Origin: Mytilisepta virgata
Lineage: Eukaryota; Mollusca; Bivalvia; Mytilida; Mytilidae
DNA: 64,000 nucleotides
Assembly: GCA_028015205.1 (NCBI GenBank)
Contig: CM051514.1
Location: forward strand, 7,564,001-7,628,000
Direction: 5' to 3'
The position numbers were made by a program, and so were the translations under genes. Within the stretch, counting starts at the first letter, position 1, and every line of letters begins with the position of its first letter. This document shows, piece after piece, positions 35,491-47,070 of this stretch. A model generated the notes under the pieces. It ran no database searches and was not told the origin of the DNA. It was given only the letters and a program-made list of their open reading frames with translations.

Positions 35491-37264
35491 TAAACTAGTT
35501 TGCGAGCGCTCAACCCTCCCTCTAACCTAGGACAGTGGCACAACAATAAAACAAAGGATAAAAATCAGATGAATATTGATTAAATTAAATGAGATTGACA
35601 CAGACAACAACACATTAATGAATCAGACAAGAGACAACAAGAAGTATCGACCTAAAAAGAGTACTTGCATTTACTGTGTGCTAGTTCAAAAGTATGAAAC
35701 TTGGATTTCATCTAAGAGTATCATTTCCAGTTCAAGTTCAACAAGGAGTTCCCGTGAATGTCATGAGGTAGACAGACTGTAGGATATAAAATATGTGTAA
35801 ATATACATATATATTCACTAATCAATCTTTGATCTGCTTAATGATCTTATGGCAATGCCATATTTATTAGGTTCCTTGTGCTAGTAAATGGATTCTTCAT
35901 CAAGAAATAGATAACAATACTTTTCAAGCACATATTTATTTATTTACATGTAATTATAATTGGATATATATTACAATTAATACATTTAAAAGAATTAAAA
36001 TAAATTAATCACATCAGAATAACTTAATGTTTGCATCATATATGATACATGTACCTAAACATTCATACATAATACAGTAAAGAAATTATATACACTACTT
36101 AAAAATTTATCCAAACTATTGAAATACAACACAGTCTATTTTACAACTTTACATAAAATCAATTTGCAAAATGGTCTATCTGTATGGACATCAAATATGA
36201 TGCTTTACAAATACTTTGACAATAAATATATAACAGTATTTATACAGTATAAAAAATGTAAAAACACTCTGTTAATTGTACTAATAAGGATTGTTTTCAG
36301 TTGAAATAGATGTACTTATATTTCAAGTTTGTGAAAGAGCACAAACTGTTATGAATTTAAACTTTAAGAATAAACAAGAGATTGACCAGATTTACATGTA
36401 TAAATCCACTAAAAGTTAGCTGTTTGAAATAATTTACGTAACTAAATTTTGTTTAGGGAGCATGGTTCTACATTAATTATTTATATTAACATGGACATAA
36501 TGGACATATTTTTATTTATCGGTAATTTATCAATTGTCGGTGGTCATCACACGCTAGTTAGGTCGTCACATCCATTTTGATGAACACTTTTAAAAACATC
36601 TTTAGCAAAATGCATAAAATTATTGTTGGAGTATAAAATTACCGATAAAATATTATTAGTAATTTTTTTCGCTCTACAAGGATTATCTGGTCTATATCTG
36701 ATTCCCCGTACTGGCACACTTTTCAGACAGTATAGTGATTTTTTTATAAATGAAAACAAAAAAAAAGATCTTGAGAAATCACACTATTGCATGTAGACTA
36801 TCAAATTCAACAAACACTTCCTGTGAAAGAAGGGGCTGATATTGATATTTTTTAGAAATAAATGTGTTTTTGTAGTAACTGTAAATATAGCATGAAACTG
36901 TTTTTGTATTGATCAGTTCTGTCTTCATAAAAAATGTAATATAACTTGCAAATGACTTATAATGTAACTTTTAATATAGCTGTCACTCATTTAACAATCA
37001 CTTAACATACTGACAGACAAATTTGTTGGCTTTGCAGATCTATACTTGGAAAATATTCTGAGTCTTAATGTTTGATCCAGTTTAGTTGCTGCATAAGTGC
37101 TTGCTTATTGATAGTTTATAGGATTTCTCATCATTTCTGTTAATCATACAAGTATAGAATACCTCTTCCTCTGTCAAGCATGTAACAGGCCAAAAGGACA
37201 GACATTTATTTTTTAATTCAATAGTGAAAGAGTATATCAGTGTCTTATTCCTATTACCCTATTC
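35491..37264. other. Centre of the minisatellite element
   Basis: Short frames only. The minus frame 36547-36759 encodes 70 residues including YCLKSVPVRGIRYRPDNPCR and ends DLTSV; the plus frame 35576-35782 has a CIYC pair and a Ser-rich run. Neither matches a family I know, and both are in the range expected by chance in AT-rich DNA. Confidence 0.35.
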
Positions 37265-38760
37265 CTAATGTATGTAACCATTGTAACCTCCCTTCCTATA
37301 CATGTTACCATTTTAACCCCCATTTCCCCATGCATGTAACCATTGTAACCCCCATTCCCATGCATGTAACCATTGTAACCTCCATTCCCCAAACATGTAA
37401 CCATTGTAACCCCCCTTCCCCATGAGTGTAACCATTGTAACCCCCATTCCCCATGCATGTTACTATTGTAATCCCCATTCCCCATGCATGTAACCATTGT
37501 AACCCCATTCCTCATGCATGTAACCATTGTAACCCCATGTCCCATGCAAGTAACCATTGAAACCAAAATTCCTAATGCATGTAACCATTGTAACTGTTGT
37601 AACCCCAGTTCCCCATGCATGTAACCATTGTAACCCCAGTTCCCCATGCATGTAACCATAGTAACCCCCCCATTTCCCAGTTCCCCATTCCCATGCATGT
37701 AACCATTGTAACCCCCATTCCCATGCATGTAACCATTGTAACCTCCATTCCCCAAACATGTAACCATTGTAACCCCCCTTCCCCATGAGTGTAACCATTG
37801 TAACCCCCATTCCCCATGCATGTTACCATTGTAATCCCCATTCCCCATGCATGTAACCATTGTAACCCCATTCCTCATGCATGTAACCATTGTAACCCCA
37901 TGTCCCATGCAAGTAACCATTGAAACCAAAATTCCTAATGCATGTAACCATTGTAACTGTTGTAACCCCAGTTCCCCATGCATGTAACCATTGTAACCCC
38001 AGTTCCCCATACATGTAACCATTGTAACCCCCTTCCCCATGAGCGTAACCATTGTAACCCCTATTCCCCATGCATGTAACCATTGTAACCCCCATTCCTC
38101 ATGCATGTAACCATTTTAACCCCATGTCCCATGCAAGTAACCATTGAAACCAAAATTCCCTATGCATGTAACCATTGTAACCGTTGTAACCCCAGTTCCC
38201 CATGCATGTAACCATTGTAACCCCCTTCCCCATACATGTAACCATTGTAACCCCCATTCCCCATACATGTAACCATTGTAACCCCCATTCCCCATTCATG
38301 TAACCATTGTAACCCCCCTTCCCCATACATGTAACCATTGTAACCCCCCTTCCCCATACATGTAACCATTGTAACCCCCATTCCCCATACATGTAACCAT
38401 TGTAACCCCCATTCCCCATACATGTAACCATTGTAACCCTATTCCTCATGCATGTAACCATTGTAACCTTGATTCCCCATACATGTAACCAATGTAACCC
38501 CAGTTCCCCATGAGTGTAACCATTGCATTCTCGATTCCCCATACATGTAACTGTTGTAACCCCAGTTCCCCATGCGTGTAACTATTGTAACCCCCATTCC
38601 CCATACATGTAACCATTGTTACCCCATGTCCAATGCATGTAACCAATGTAACTGTAGTTCCCCATGGAAGTTACCATTGTAACCCATTATTCACCATACA
38701 TGTAACCATTATAATCATCATTCTTAATACATGTAACCATTGTGTCCATGCATTTATAGT
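37265..38760 (-). repeat. Right minisatellite array, same unit inverted
   Basis: About 48 units of the reverse complement (CATGTAACCATTGTAACCCC plus CATTCCCCATG). A 363-bp higher-order period is visible: CCAAACATGTAACCATTG at 37391 and 37754, and TAACTGTTGTAACCCCAG at 37591 and 37954. Confidence 0.97.
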
Positions 38761-38899
38761 ACCATTTTGTTCATCCTCTTTTGTTATTTGTCTGACCATT
38801 ATTTTTACCAATGTAACCAATGTAACCAGTTGTAACCATTGCCTCAATGGGGGTTACAAAACAAGACGCATGTAATCTGGTGCACATTTTAGGACATAT

Positions 38900-39162
38900 C
38901 TAGATATTCATGGCCGGAAGGTCGGTGAAACCCCCGAGCTAGGGTAGGTTCCTGCATGGAAACCTTGACACATGCGAGGTTTGAACCCACAGCGGTGTCG
39001 ACCTCGTGGCTTAAAGTCCTGGGTACTGTTTCATTAAAGGTCGTAAGAGTTACGATCAGTTGTAACTTGTATATATTCAACGGATTTACGATCTGTCGTA
39101 ACTCTTAGGATGTTTAGTGAAATAGTACCCTGCGGCTTAACGACTTGGCCACCCTGCTGCAG
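38900..39162 (-). mobile_element. tRNA-derived SINE split by a foldback element
   Basis: Minus strand: A-box-like GGTGGCCAAGTCGTTAAGCC at the head, and B-box-like GTGGGTTCAAACCTC at 38976-38990, separated by the insertion at 39015-39133. Body follows with CTAGCTCGGGGGTTTCACCG. Different SINE from the one at 4230. Confidence 0.75.
39015..39133. mobile_element. 119-bp foldback MITE inserted in a SINE
   Basis: Arms GGGTACTGTTTCATTAAAGG and the inverse of TTTAGTGAAATAGTACCC pair, and GTAAGAGTTACGATC pairs with GATCTGTCGTAACTCTTA. GGCTTAA flanks both sides (39008-39014 and 39134-39140), probably the target duplication. Confidence 0.8.
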
Positions 39163-39539
39163 GTACAGATAAACACCAACATTTTAGAATAAACATGTTT
39201 AACACAACTAGTTCAATAGATATGAATGGCAAATTATATCAGGATCTCATCTGTGCGGATAAATAGTGTAAATACAGAGGGTGTCAATGAGATGAAATGA
39301 CATATGTGAGGCTATATATTAGTAAATCATACAACCATATCAAATACTCAAGCAAATTGTCTCAAAACATCAAAACAGAAGACAGTTTCTTGATGAAAAC
39401 CAAGCCCAAAAACAATGACATCAACAGGGAAAATATAAATGCAAAATGCATGAATTAAACCACATGCAATAGAATATATCACTAACATCAGACTATTTAC
39501 AACCAACTCAGTACATGTAATACTAATGACCCAACAAAT

Positions 39540-40390
39540 CAGGATCGAACTATTTTTCTTGTTCTTTTACTCATATGAGGCAGACTTCCTTGACAGGCTT
39601 CTTAAGGATAAACAGAAGAAGTTAGCCCGTACCTTTAATTTCAGCTTCCGCTACATAGATGATGTGTTATCACTCAACAATTCACGTTTTGGGAATTTCT
39701 TACATCTCATCTATCGAAATTAAGGATACCACAGACACTGGCAAGTCTGCATCTTATCTTGACCTTCACCTCGAAATTGACACCAGAGGAAGGTTGAATA
39801 CAAAACTTTACGACAAACGGGATGACTTTGACTTTCCAATCGCCAAATTCCCATTTTTGGGCGGCAATTTTCCAGAAGCGCCGGCGTATGAAGTATATAT
39901 TTCACAACTCATACGTTATTAGAGAACTTGTGACATATACATTGACTTCCTGGACAGAGCCCGGCTCCTGACAGAAAATTTGTTCAGACAGGGGTATGTT
40001 GCTCCTAAGTTGAATTCATCCTTATTAAAGTTTTATGGGCGTCATCATGACTTAGTTCACAGGTATGAAAAAACCGTTTCCCAAATGAAAAAAGACCTAT
40101 ACCATTGATATTATCCCTTCCTCATACCGGATTTGACATGGGCAGCATGGCGGGTGTCCTGCAGGAAGCAGAGACTGCTTACCCTTCCGGAGCACCCGAA
40201 TCTACCCCCGGTTTTTTGGTGGGGTCCATGTTGTTCATATGTTTTTAGTTTTTAATTGTAGTGCATGTATTGTTTTGGTCTTGTCTTCGTTGTTCTCCGG
40301 AGTTTGTCAGTTGTTACGATTTTTTCCTCCTTCGAATATCCCTTTGGTATTTCTGACTTTACTATTTACATACAACCAGCAGAAGTTCAA
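39540..40390 (+). mobile_element. Penelope-type reverse transcriptase remnant
   Basis: Frame 1 encodes FSFRYIDDVLSLNNSRFGNF with the RT catalytic YIDD box. After a frameshift near 39720 the protein continues ASYLDLHLEIDTRGRLNTKL, FPIAKFPFLGGNFPEAPAYE and SQLIRY, then an in-frame TAG at 39920-39922, then DFLDRARLLTENLFRQGYV and KFYGRHHDLVHRYEKTVSQM, ending TGA at 40106. The YLDLxL...GxLxTKLY block resembles the Penelope-like RT thumb; another RT clade is possible. The frameshift and stop make it dead. 40109-40390 is its non-coding 3' part, repeated elsewhere in the window. Confidence 0.85.
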
Positions 40391-40761
40391 TCACGTTTGA
40401 ACTAAATGACGACCCTGAACTTGTACGCCATCTGTAGATGGTATTATGAATTATGAGCAATTTAAACCAAATGCCTCAAGTACAAACAGTGACGCTAAGA
40501 ATTGACAAAACAGTTAAATTTTAGATATGAATAATACATTCTGCCCCATTAACACTGAAATAGAACCTGCATCGTAACGGAACATAACCCATCCAAACAA
40601 ACAAGAAATCATTGCGATGAAAATATATCTAATCAAAATAGTGTTGATAGTGCACTGAAGACAAAATGGGCCTCAGAAAAATAAGAAATTCTTAATAGTG
40701 ATACAAATCTAAGAACACACACTATTTGTCTGACAAACGTGAATGAGCCATTGCCAAGACA

Positions 40762-41350
40762 AATGTAACGGGATGGGCCGGGTGACCAAAGTATATAAAA
40801 TATATTTCAATTAATTTGGGAAAGTAATAATTTTAAAATTAAAATATGATTGTATAATAAGTTGTATTATAGTTAGACAGGCTAATACCAGTTTAGTACA
40901 GTTCCAATGATTAAACAACAAAACTTGTTAAAATTGACATTTATAAAACATCTAATATGTACCAAACATGGAACAAACTGCTAAACTTGTTAAAATTGAC
41001 ATTTAGGAAATAGATATGTACTAACATGATATTTCGACAGAGATGCATTTAAACTGCATTTGGACTGGGTATGTTTCACACGTGAATCACCCACAGGTGT
41101 CTATTTGTAATAGTACCATTTGGGATACTGTGATTGACGTGTGAAGGACTAATTTGTCATATTCGTTTAATATTTTCTACGTATTATTTTATTTTTCTAC
41201 GCAGTATTTTATCTTGTTCCAACTGGTTTTGGGGGCTAGATTATAAATACGAGCGACATTGTAGTCCGCACAGATAATAAATTAACCACTGTCTGTTGAT
41301 GTTAATTGATCTGCATATTAAAATATTGGAACCAGTCTCGTTAATATACA
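40762..41350 (+). other. LTR-like or promoter-like segment with TATA box
   Basis: Begins TGTAACGGGATGGGCCGG, a frequent start of Gypsy LTRs, and ends in ...TTAATATACA. It contains TTATAAATACGAGCGACATT GTAGTC near 41240, a TATA box with a plausible start site. No second copy, target duplication or primer-binding site was confirmed. Confidence 0.35.
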
Positions 41351-41689
41351 ACGCCAGTAATCAGTAACCAGTAACCTGAAAAACCACTATACGATCGACC
41401 ACCAATAAGCCAAGACAAACGATTGATCAGCATGGCAATAATCAACAAGTTATAAACAGCAATGAAATCTTGCTATCCCCAAAAAGAATCCACGAAACTT
41501 GTACAGGAAGTGAACATGATCTCATATTAATCAGAATATACCTGAATCGAAAATTAGGAAGTCCAAGAAAAAAGATCTATGTGAAATACACGTAGATAAA
41601 CAATTATCAGCACATAAAGCTAGAGGAACAAAATAGAGACTGTGAAAACACCATAATTCTGCTACAAATAAAACTCAACAGTGCTAATG

Positions 41690-44600
41690 TTACCACGGGG
41701 AAAAAAATGACACATTTACTGTTTTAAACAACAGACTTCAACAACTAGAAACTTTAGTTACGACCAAACTGGACATTATGAGGCTTAGTCTAAACATGCG
41801 CGAGGTAAATATGAAACACCACTTAGAAGTCAGCGAGCTAAAAGAAAAATAGACAGTATGACGCAAAATCAAAACCATATATATTACCGCACCACAAATG
41901 AGACATTTCTCAAGCATACCACAAACGTTTCATTTTCAAGGAACTCATACTTGTAATATGCAAAATATGCCACAACATACAGTTGCCCCGCCAATGTACC
42001 AGAAACCTGTTATTCAAACAACTCGTCCGCTAGACACTAGACATCATCCATATGTGTTTCAATATCCACATACACATGCAATTTGGAGCCAACCAGCAGA
42101 TTCGACATCAAGGACTATGTACATTATGCACAGGTAAAGAGCCATTTTAACAGTTCACAACCTATTAACCACCAAGTGACACATAGGAATCATAAACAAC
42201 AACATTATCCTCGAATGCATCACGGTAGGCAACAGAATACTATGTATGCGAATATAGGATACTCCAATCAAAACGAGGAAGACGAAGAATCATTAGTATA
42301 AAATACATTGACTGGATATTCAGATGGATAGTAGAATAGAGAATGGAAACGGGGAATGTGTCAAAGAGACAGCAACTCGACCAAAAAGCAGAAAAGAGAA
42401 CAGCTCAAGGCTACCAAGGGTCTTCCACGCTACGAGAAAATCCCGTACCCGAAGGCGGGCTTCATCTGGCCCTAAACAATAATGCATACTAGTTCGATCA
42501 GCAAAATGGATTGCACATTAAACTGCGTAACATACAAAATTTAAAAAAAAACCACACAAGACTAAGTCTAGAGGTTCCTTACTTGGGACAGGCGCAAAAT
42601 AATTTTGATAGTATCAGAACCCTATAAACAGGGAATGTACGTCTGCTGCGGGTCACGAACGAGATAGAATCACAGAAATAACATAGAAAACAAATGTGAG
42701 CAATGATACCAAAGACAATTTATATAGAAAAATAGTGGTCCTAATCAGGAAATGCAAAAAACTACGATAGAAAGTAAGTCTGATTTGAGTAGAATGGAAG
42801 CAAGCAATGGTCGTTTTTTAAGACACGACCAGGCCTCAACAAAGAGGGACATGCAACACTTATAACACTAGGAACACTCAACATTCAAAATGTGTTATCA
42901 AACCAACTGTATTTAAGACAGGTATTAAAGAAATGTGATATTTGATCTCTACAGGAACATTGGTTATTCTCGTTTTACAAACATAAACTGCAAGATATGA
43001 ACTGTACACATATTTGTGAAGCGAAATCAGCGGACGACAATCTCGCACTGAAATTTTTATACAAAAAAAACAGAGGATATGGAGGTGTTGCCGTGTACTG
43101 CAGGAAAATATAGGCACAGCTGTATAATATATGCCAGATGGAAATGAATATCAGCAAAAGAAAAGGTAAAAAAATCGAAATCCAAGGAAAAGACAGTCAG
43201 GAGAATGGAACACAACAAACAAACGCTACAAGGATACATGTATAACTAAAAGAATAAAAAACGTAGAATAAACTTAACAAAACTAGAACAAGACAGCACA
43301 GAAATTAAAGCACTAGCAATGCGAACTCCCATAAAAACCGGGAGTGATATCAGGTGCTCCGGTAGGGTAAGCATGTCCTGCTCCGTTAACGGCACCAGTG
43401 AAGTGTCAAGTCTGGTGAGGTGTCAAGTCCGGTGGGGTGTCAATTCCAGAATGACATGAAATCTAACTGAAGATATCTAGTCTCATACACGAGATAGAAA
43501 CTTCGTATCGGCCAATCAATTCGTGATGACGACCGTAAAACTTTTGGAGTGATGAAATTAACATAGACTGAATATAACCCTGTCCTAGAAGTTTATGTGA
43601 CAGCAATCTAGCTCTGCGAAGAAAGTCGCCGTATAAATCACAATGAACTCTCTTCTTCACAGATAAACTATATATTACATAAAAAGTGTGAAATTGGACA
43701 ACTGGAAACAGAAAGGAAGGAGGAAATCAAACATACGGATGTGGAAGAAGTAAAAAAAAAACAGTGTGTAAAATGAAAAATGGAAAGGTACTGGCCCAGA
43801 CGGAATTTCAGCAGAACATCATTAAAATACATGCCAGAGGAGTTAGAACAGAAAAATTAAACTAAACACTTAGGTATATTACGAACCATAAAAAAAAACA
43901 TGGAGGATAGATTGAAAATCCCAAGACGTACTATCTACGCAATACTATGACCTGGCCTCCATGCTCGAGAAGAAATGTCACCAATTGTATCTGCAAAAAT
44001 TTGGCAGACATATGCCCTACCTAGAAACCTAGAAGCCTGTATGGAATATAAGTTCTAAATTATAAAAATGCTGATGTCATGAAATTGGAACGGCTCCAAC
44101 TACAAATTTGTCGACAGATACAGGGATTTTTCCTACAAGAAAAGCAAACGCAGCTACTTATATTATACCCTGTATTGAACCAATGGAGTCAACTATAGAC
44201 AGACTGCTGTTCACATACAATACAGCCCTAGTATTGAATACCGGATCATAGAAGGACAGTTACATATGTCAAAACCAGATACTAACTCCTTTATTTGTCG
44301 CTTGGAAACAGTACTTGCTAAATATGGATTACCAAAAGGTCAAGAATTACTAGCTCTAGCACCATCAAAACTCAAAGGGTAAACTTGCTATTTAACAATT
44401 CTGGAAAGATAGGTGGGAAACCGAAAACTCGGAGAAATCTACAATGCTCTGTATCAGCATTAAGCAAAAACTATTGGCAATGTCATCTGATGTGGAAATT
44501 GGTTCCTAATATAGTATTAGAGGTTAAAAAAATTAAAGCTACATTTACTACTAGAACATATACTTTGCAATCTGATAGAGCTAAATTTACTAGAAAAGTA

Positions 44601-44770
44601 GAATCCGAAATCTGTCGTCTACGCAAGCAAAGTAAGGAAGATACTAAATATTTCCTACTAGAATGTCAGTCATTGGAATTAGAAAGACAGAAACACCTAT
44701 CCAAACTTGTATCGTATGTAACATATAACTTTAATTACTGTGGACATTTTAAGAAGGATAAAAAATGAAG
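41690..44770 (+). mobile_element. Broken LINE: ORF1, endonuclease and RT fragments
   Basis: In order: an ORF1-like coiled coil (NNRLQQLETLVTTKLDIMRL, 41720-41850), Pro/His/Gln-rich frames to 42300, an endonuclease piece (GTLNIQNVLSNQLYLRQVLK with a TGA, then SLQEHWLFSFYKHKLQDMN and GYGGVAVYCRK, 42870-43110), an RT piece (KGTGPDGISAEHH, 43785-43822), RT thumb (DVMKLERLQLQICRQIQGF, 44070-44130) and a C-terminal frame (SDRAKFTRKVESEICRLRKQ with EDTKYFLLECQSLELERQK, 44385-44768). Many stops and shifts; interrupted by an inverted retroelement piece at 43321-43665. Confidence 0.85.
43321..43665 (-). mobile_element. Penelope-type 3' fragment inside the LINE
   Basis: Minus frame 43463-43660 encodes DFLRRARLLSHKLLGQGYI and KFYGRHHELIGRYEVSISCM, cognate to 40000-40108. 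It is followed by the same CCGGTTTTTATGG-type 3' region. Opposite to the LINE that it interrupts. Confidence 0.85.
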
Positions 44771-44879
44771 AGCTTATGGTACATTTCATTCTGGACTCCT
44801 CACATGATAAGATCAAACAATAGTGAATTGAATAGACAAAACATCTTGGACATTGAAAGTATAACCAGAACATTATACA

Positions 44880-44995
44880 TTTATTTCCCTTGCATTAGTG
44901 AAATATGAATATTTGTTCACCCGAGGAAAGTCATGTTTCCCGAGGGCTTGCCCGAGTGAAACATGACGTTTATAATAGTCCCAGGTACAGGGTTA
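44880..44995. repeat. Short palindromic fragment
   Basis: GAAAGTCATGTTTCCCGAGG and its inverse-like CCGAGTGAAACATGACGTT suggest a foldback; both arms are short. Confidence 0.5.
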
Positions 44996-45369
44996 TACAT
45001 TTTCAAGCTGCATATTTTTTTTAGAAAAGCACTTACCAAGGGTTTTCCCCAACATTTTTTCTTTTGTAATATATATAGTGAATAAATGACATTTTGTGTA
45101 ATTCTTTAAAACGGCTCTTCCTCAATAACTTCTAGTCTAACTTTATACTGACACCTCACGAATACACAGGCAAACATGCCACACATGTGTCACGCACACG
45201 AACCTGGAAACGCATGTGTCACATGCGTGATAAGCACGCTTTGATTTATGCCACGTATGTAATAGATGTGTGACACACACATGTGAATGGCATGTATCTG
45301 AAAACGGATGTGCACGCATGTTATACAGGTGTTTTCTCACGCATGAAATTCACATATTATGAAATACAC

Positions 45370-46566
45370 GATCACATGAACGTCGAGAAATCTAAATGTA
45401 TAACTTTTAATAGTGGAGGGCGTATCACTCAGCAAAATTTTTATTATGATGAAACTCACCTTGAAAATGTTAATAAATATAACTACTTAGGAGTTACTTT
45501 TTCTTCCTCGGGATCATTTATACAGGCTAAGAATATTTTGTATGGCAAAGACCTTAAAGCTTATTTTAAAATGATTGTATAAAGCGTTTGATCATAAACC
45601 TAAAGTAAATACTTTTACTCATGTTTTTGATCACATTGTCAAACCAGTACTTTTATGTGGTTCAGAGATATAGCTTTTTAACCCCAACAAACTGAAGGAT
45701 GATGAATCTTTTTACAAATTATGTAATTATTTCTTTATGGAAAAACTAAATATCAAAGCTTGTAAATTTATTTTAGGTGTAGGCAAGAGATGTACAAATG
45801 CTGCAGTTTTGGGAGAACTGGGGAGATTTCCAATTTTTATAACAGCTATAGTAAATATTATTAAATACTGGAAAAGGCTAAAGTCTACTGAAAATATTTT
45901 ATTGAAAAATGCACTCCATATTTCTCAGGAGATGCATAACCACAAACAATTAATTCTTGGACCAGTTGTATATAAAGTACACGTGTATCTTTATTTTTTT
46001 CAATATTTCATCTAAATGACATTCTTCACAAAAAAGTCAACCTTGAAAAAGCCTTCCTTTCAAGACTAACAATTAAATATAAAAAATGTTGGGAAGTTAA
46101 TTTATTTAATGATATTAGAAAACATAAAAAAAAAACAGAAGAACAAACTTCGAACTTATCGTTTATTCAAAAACAAGTTTTGTTTTGAGAAATATCTTAA
46201 TTTAGAAAATTTCAAAACTCGTAATATTCTCAGTAGATTTCGTGTAGGTATGCATAGAGATTGAAATGGGGAGATTTTATAATATAGCTGCAGAAAAATT
46301 AATTTGTAATTTATGTAAAAAAGAAGTAGAAGATGAGATCCATTTTTTAATAGCATGCTAGCAAACCATTCATTGAGAACATATTGGTTAACAGTTTATC
46401 TATGTCTGGGAGTACCAATTTATAACTCCCAGTGTATGCGCAGAAAACAAGATCTTTTTATATGCCTTTTCAACTGTGAGGATTCTGATATATTGAATAA
46501 TATTAGTATATGTATTGACTCTTTAATGTCAGAAAGAGAAAAAATATTGAATAACTTATATGTATA
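45370..46566 (+). mobile_element. Second LINE remnant (RT C-terminal part)
   Basis: Successive frames encode VEKSKCITFNSGGRITQQNF, NKYNYLGVTFSSSGSFIQAK, VKPVLLCGSE, KLNIKACKFILGVGKRCTNA, VLGELGRFPIFITAIVNIIK, and CNLCKKEVEDEIHFLIAC, a Cys-His motif usual behind LINE RTs. Several stops and shifts. It differs from the LINE at 41690-44770. Confidence 0.85.
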
Positions 46567-46779
46567 AGGTAACTTTATATTGTTATAATAATTATTAATA
46601 GTTGTTTATACAGCAGACTGACAGGTTTGGTGTGAGGTACCCCCACTTTCTAATGATTACTAAAAAGGACAAATATACCTAAGGAGCAATAAAAAAAAGT
46701 AATCCATTGGACGGACAAACCTGGGAAGACAAATGAACAACCACAAGCAGAACAAATAAACACAGAAAACTAAAAAAAC

Positions 46780-47070
46780 AATCAACAACACGAACTCCTA
46801 TAAAAACCAGGAGTGAACCCAGGGTAAGCAGTTCCTGCTCCGTATATGGCACCCGTCGTGAAGTTCAACAAAGTAAATCGGTGGAGGCACATGAAATGTT
46901 ATGACAGTGGGAACAGGTCCAACATCATACCTGTCATATATTAGATATTGGAACACTGTAATGGTCAATCAATTCGTGATGACGACCGTAAAATTTCCTA
47001 AGAGATGACATCAACTTATCCCTGATAAAATCCTTGTTAATAAGCTTTTGTGACAGCAGTAATCCTCTTT
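46780..47070 (-). mobile_element. Penelope-type 3' fragment
   Basis: Minus strand encodes DFRQRGLLLSQKLINKDFIR and KFYGRHHELIDHYSVPISNI then a stop, followed by GAACTTCACGACGGGTGCC and the GAACTGCTTACCC region, as in the copies at 17570, 39540 and 43321. Confidence 0.85.

Larger units (their letters stand above)
34674..38891. mobile_element. 4.2-kb element with minisatellite arms in inverted orientation
   Basis: The two ends share about 79 bp in inverted orientation with only four or five differences, starting TAAAATGTGCACCAGATTAC and including GCGTCTTGTTTTGTAACCCC and TTGAGGCAATGGTTACAA. Behind each end lies an array of the same ~30-bp unit, GGTTACAATGGTTACATGCA plus TGGGGAATGG, facing inward from both sides. 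The left array is about 0.5 kb, the right about 1.5 kb. The centre (35500-37250) is AT-rich with no recognised transposase. A non-autonomous DNA transposon is the simplest reading. Confidence 0.85.

Noticed and set aside
35029..35498. Overlapping frames of 66-83 codons on both strands
   Set aside because: Repeat translations of the left minisatellite array.
37237..38106. A 289-codon minus-strand frame, the longest in the window
   Set aside because: It is the translation of the ~30-bp minisatellite (endless GYNGYMHGE / VTMVTCMGN words). Several frames are open at once because the unit lacks stops, so it is not evidence of a gene.
34652..38912. GATATTCA as the target duplication of the 4.2-kb element
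   Set aside because: It occurs near both ends but at unequal distances from them (about 15 and 10 bp), so it cannot be an immediate duplication.
42878..43239. Minus-strand frames of 60-79 codons
   Set aside because: They are shadows of the LINE endonuclease region, which reads as protein on the plus strand.
45143..45340. Minus-strand frame rich in Cys, His and Thr
   Set aside because: Comes from the ACATGTGTCACG subterminal words of the TA-flanked element.
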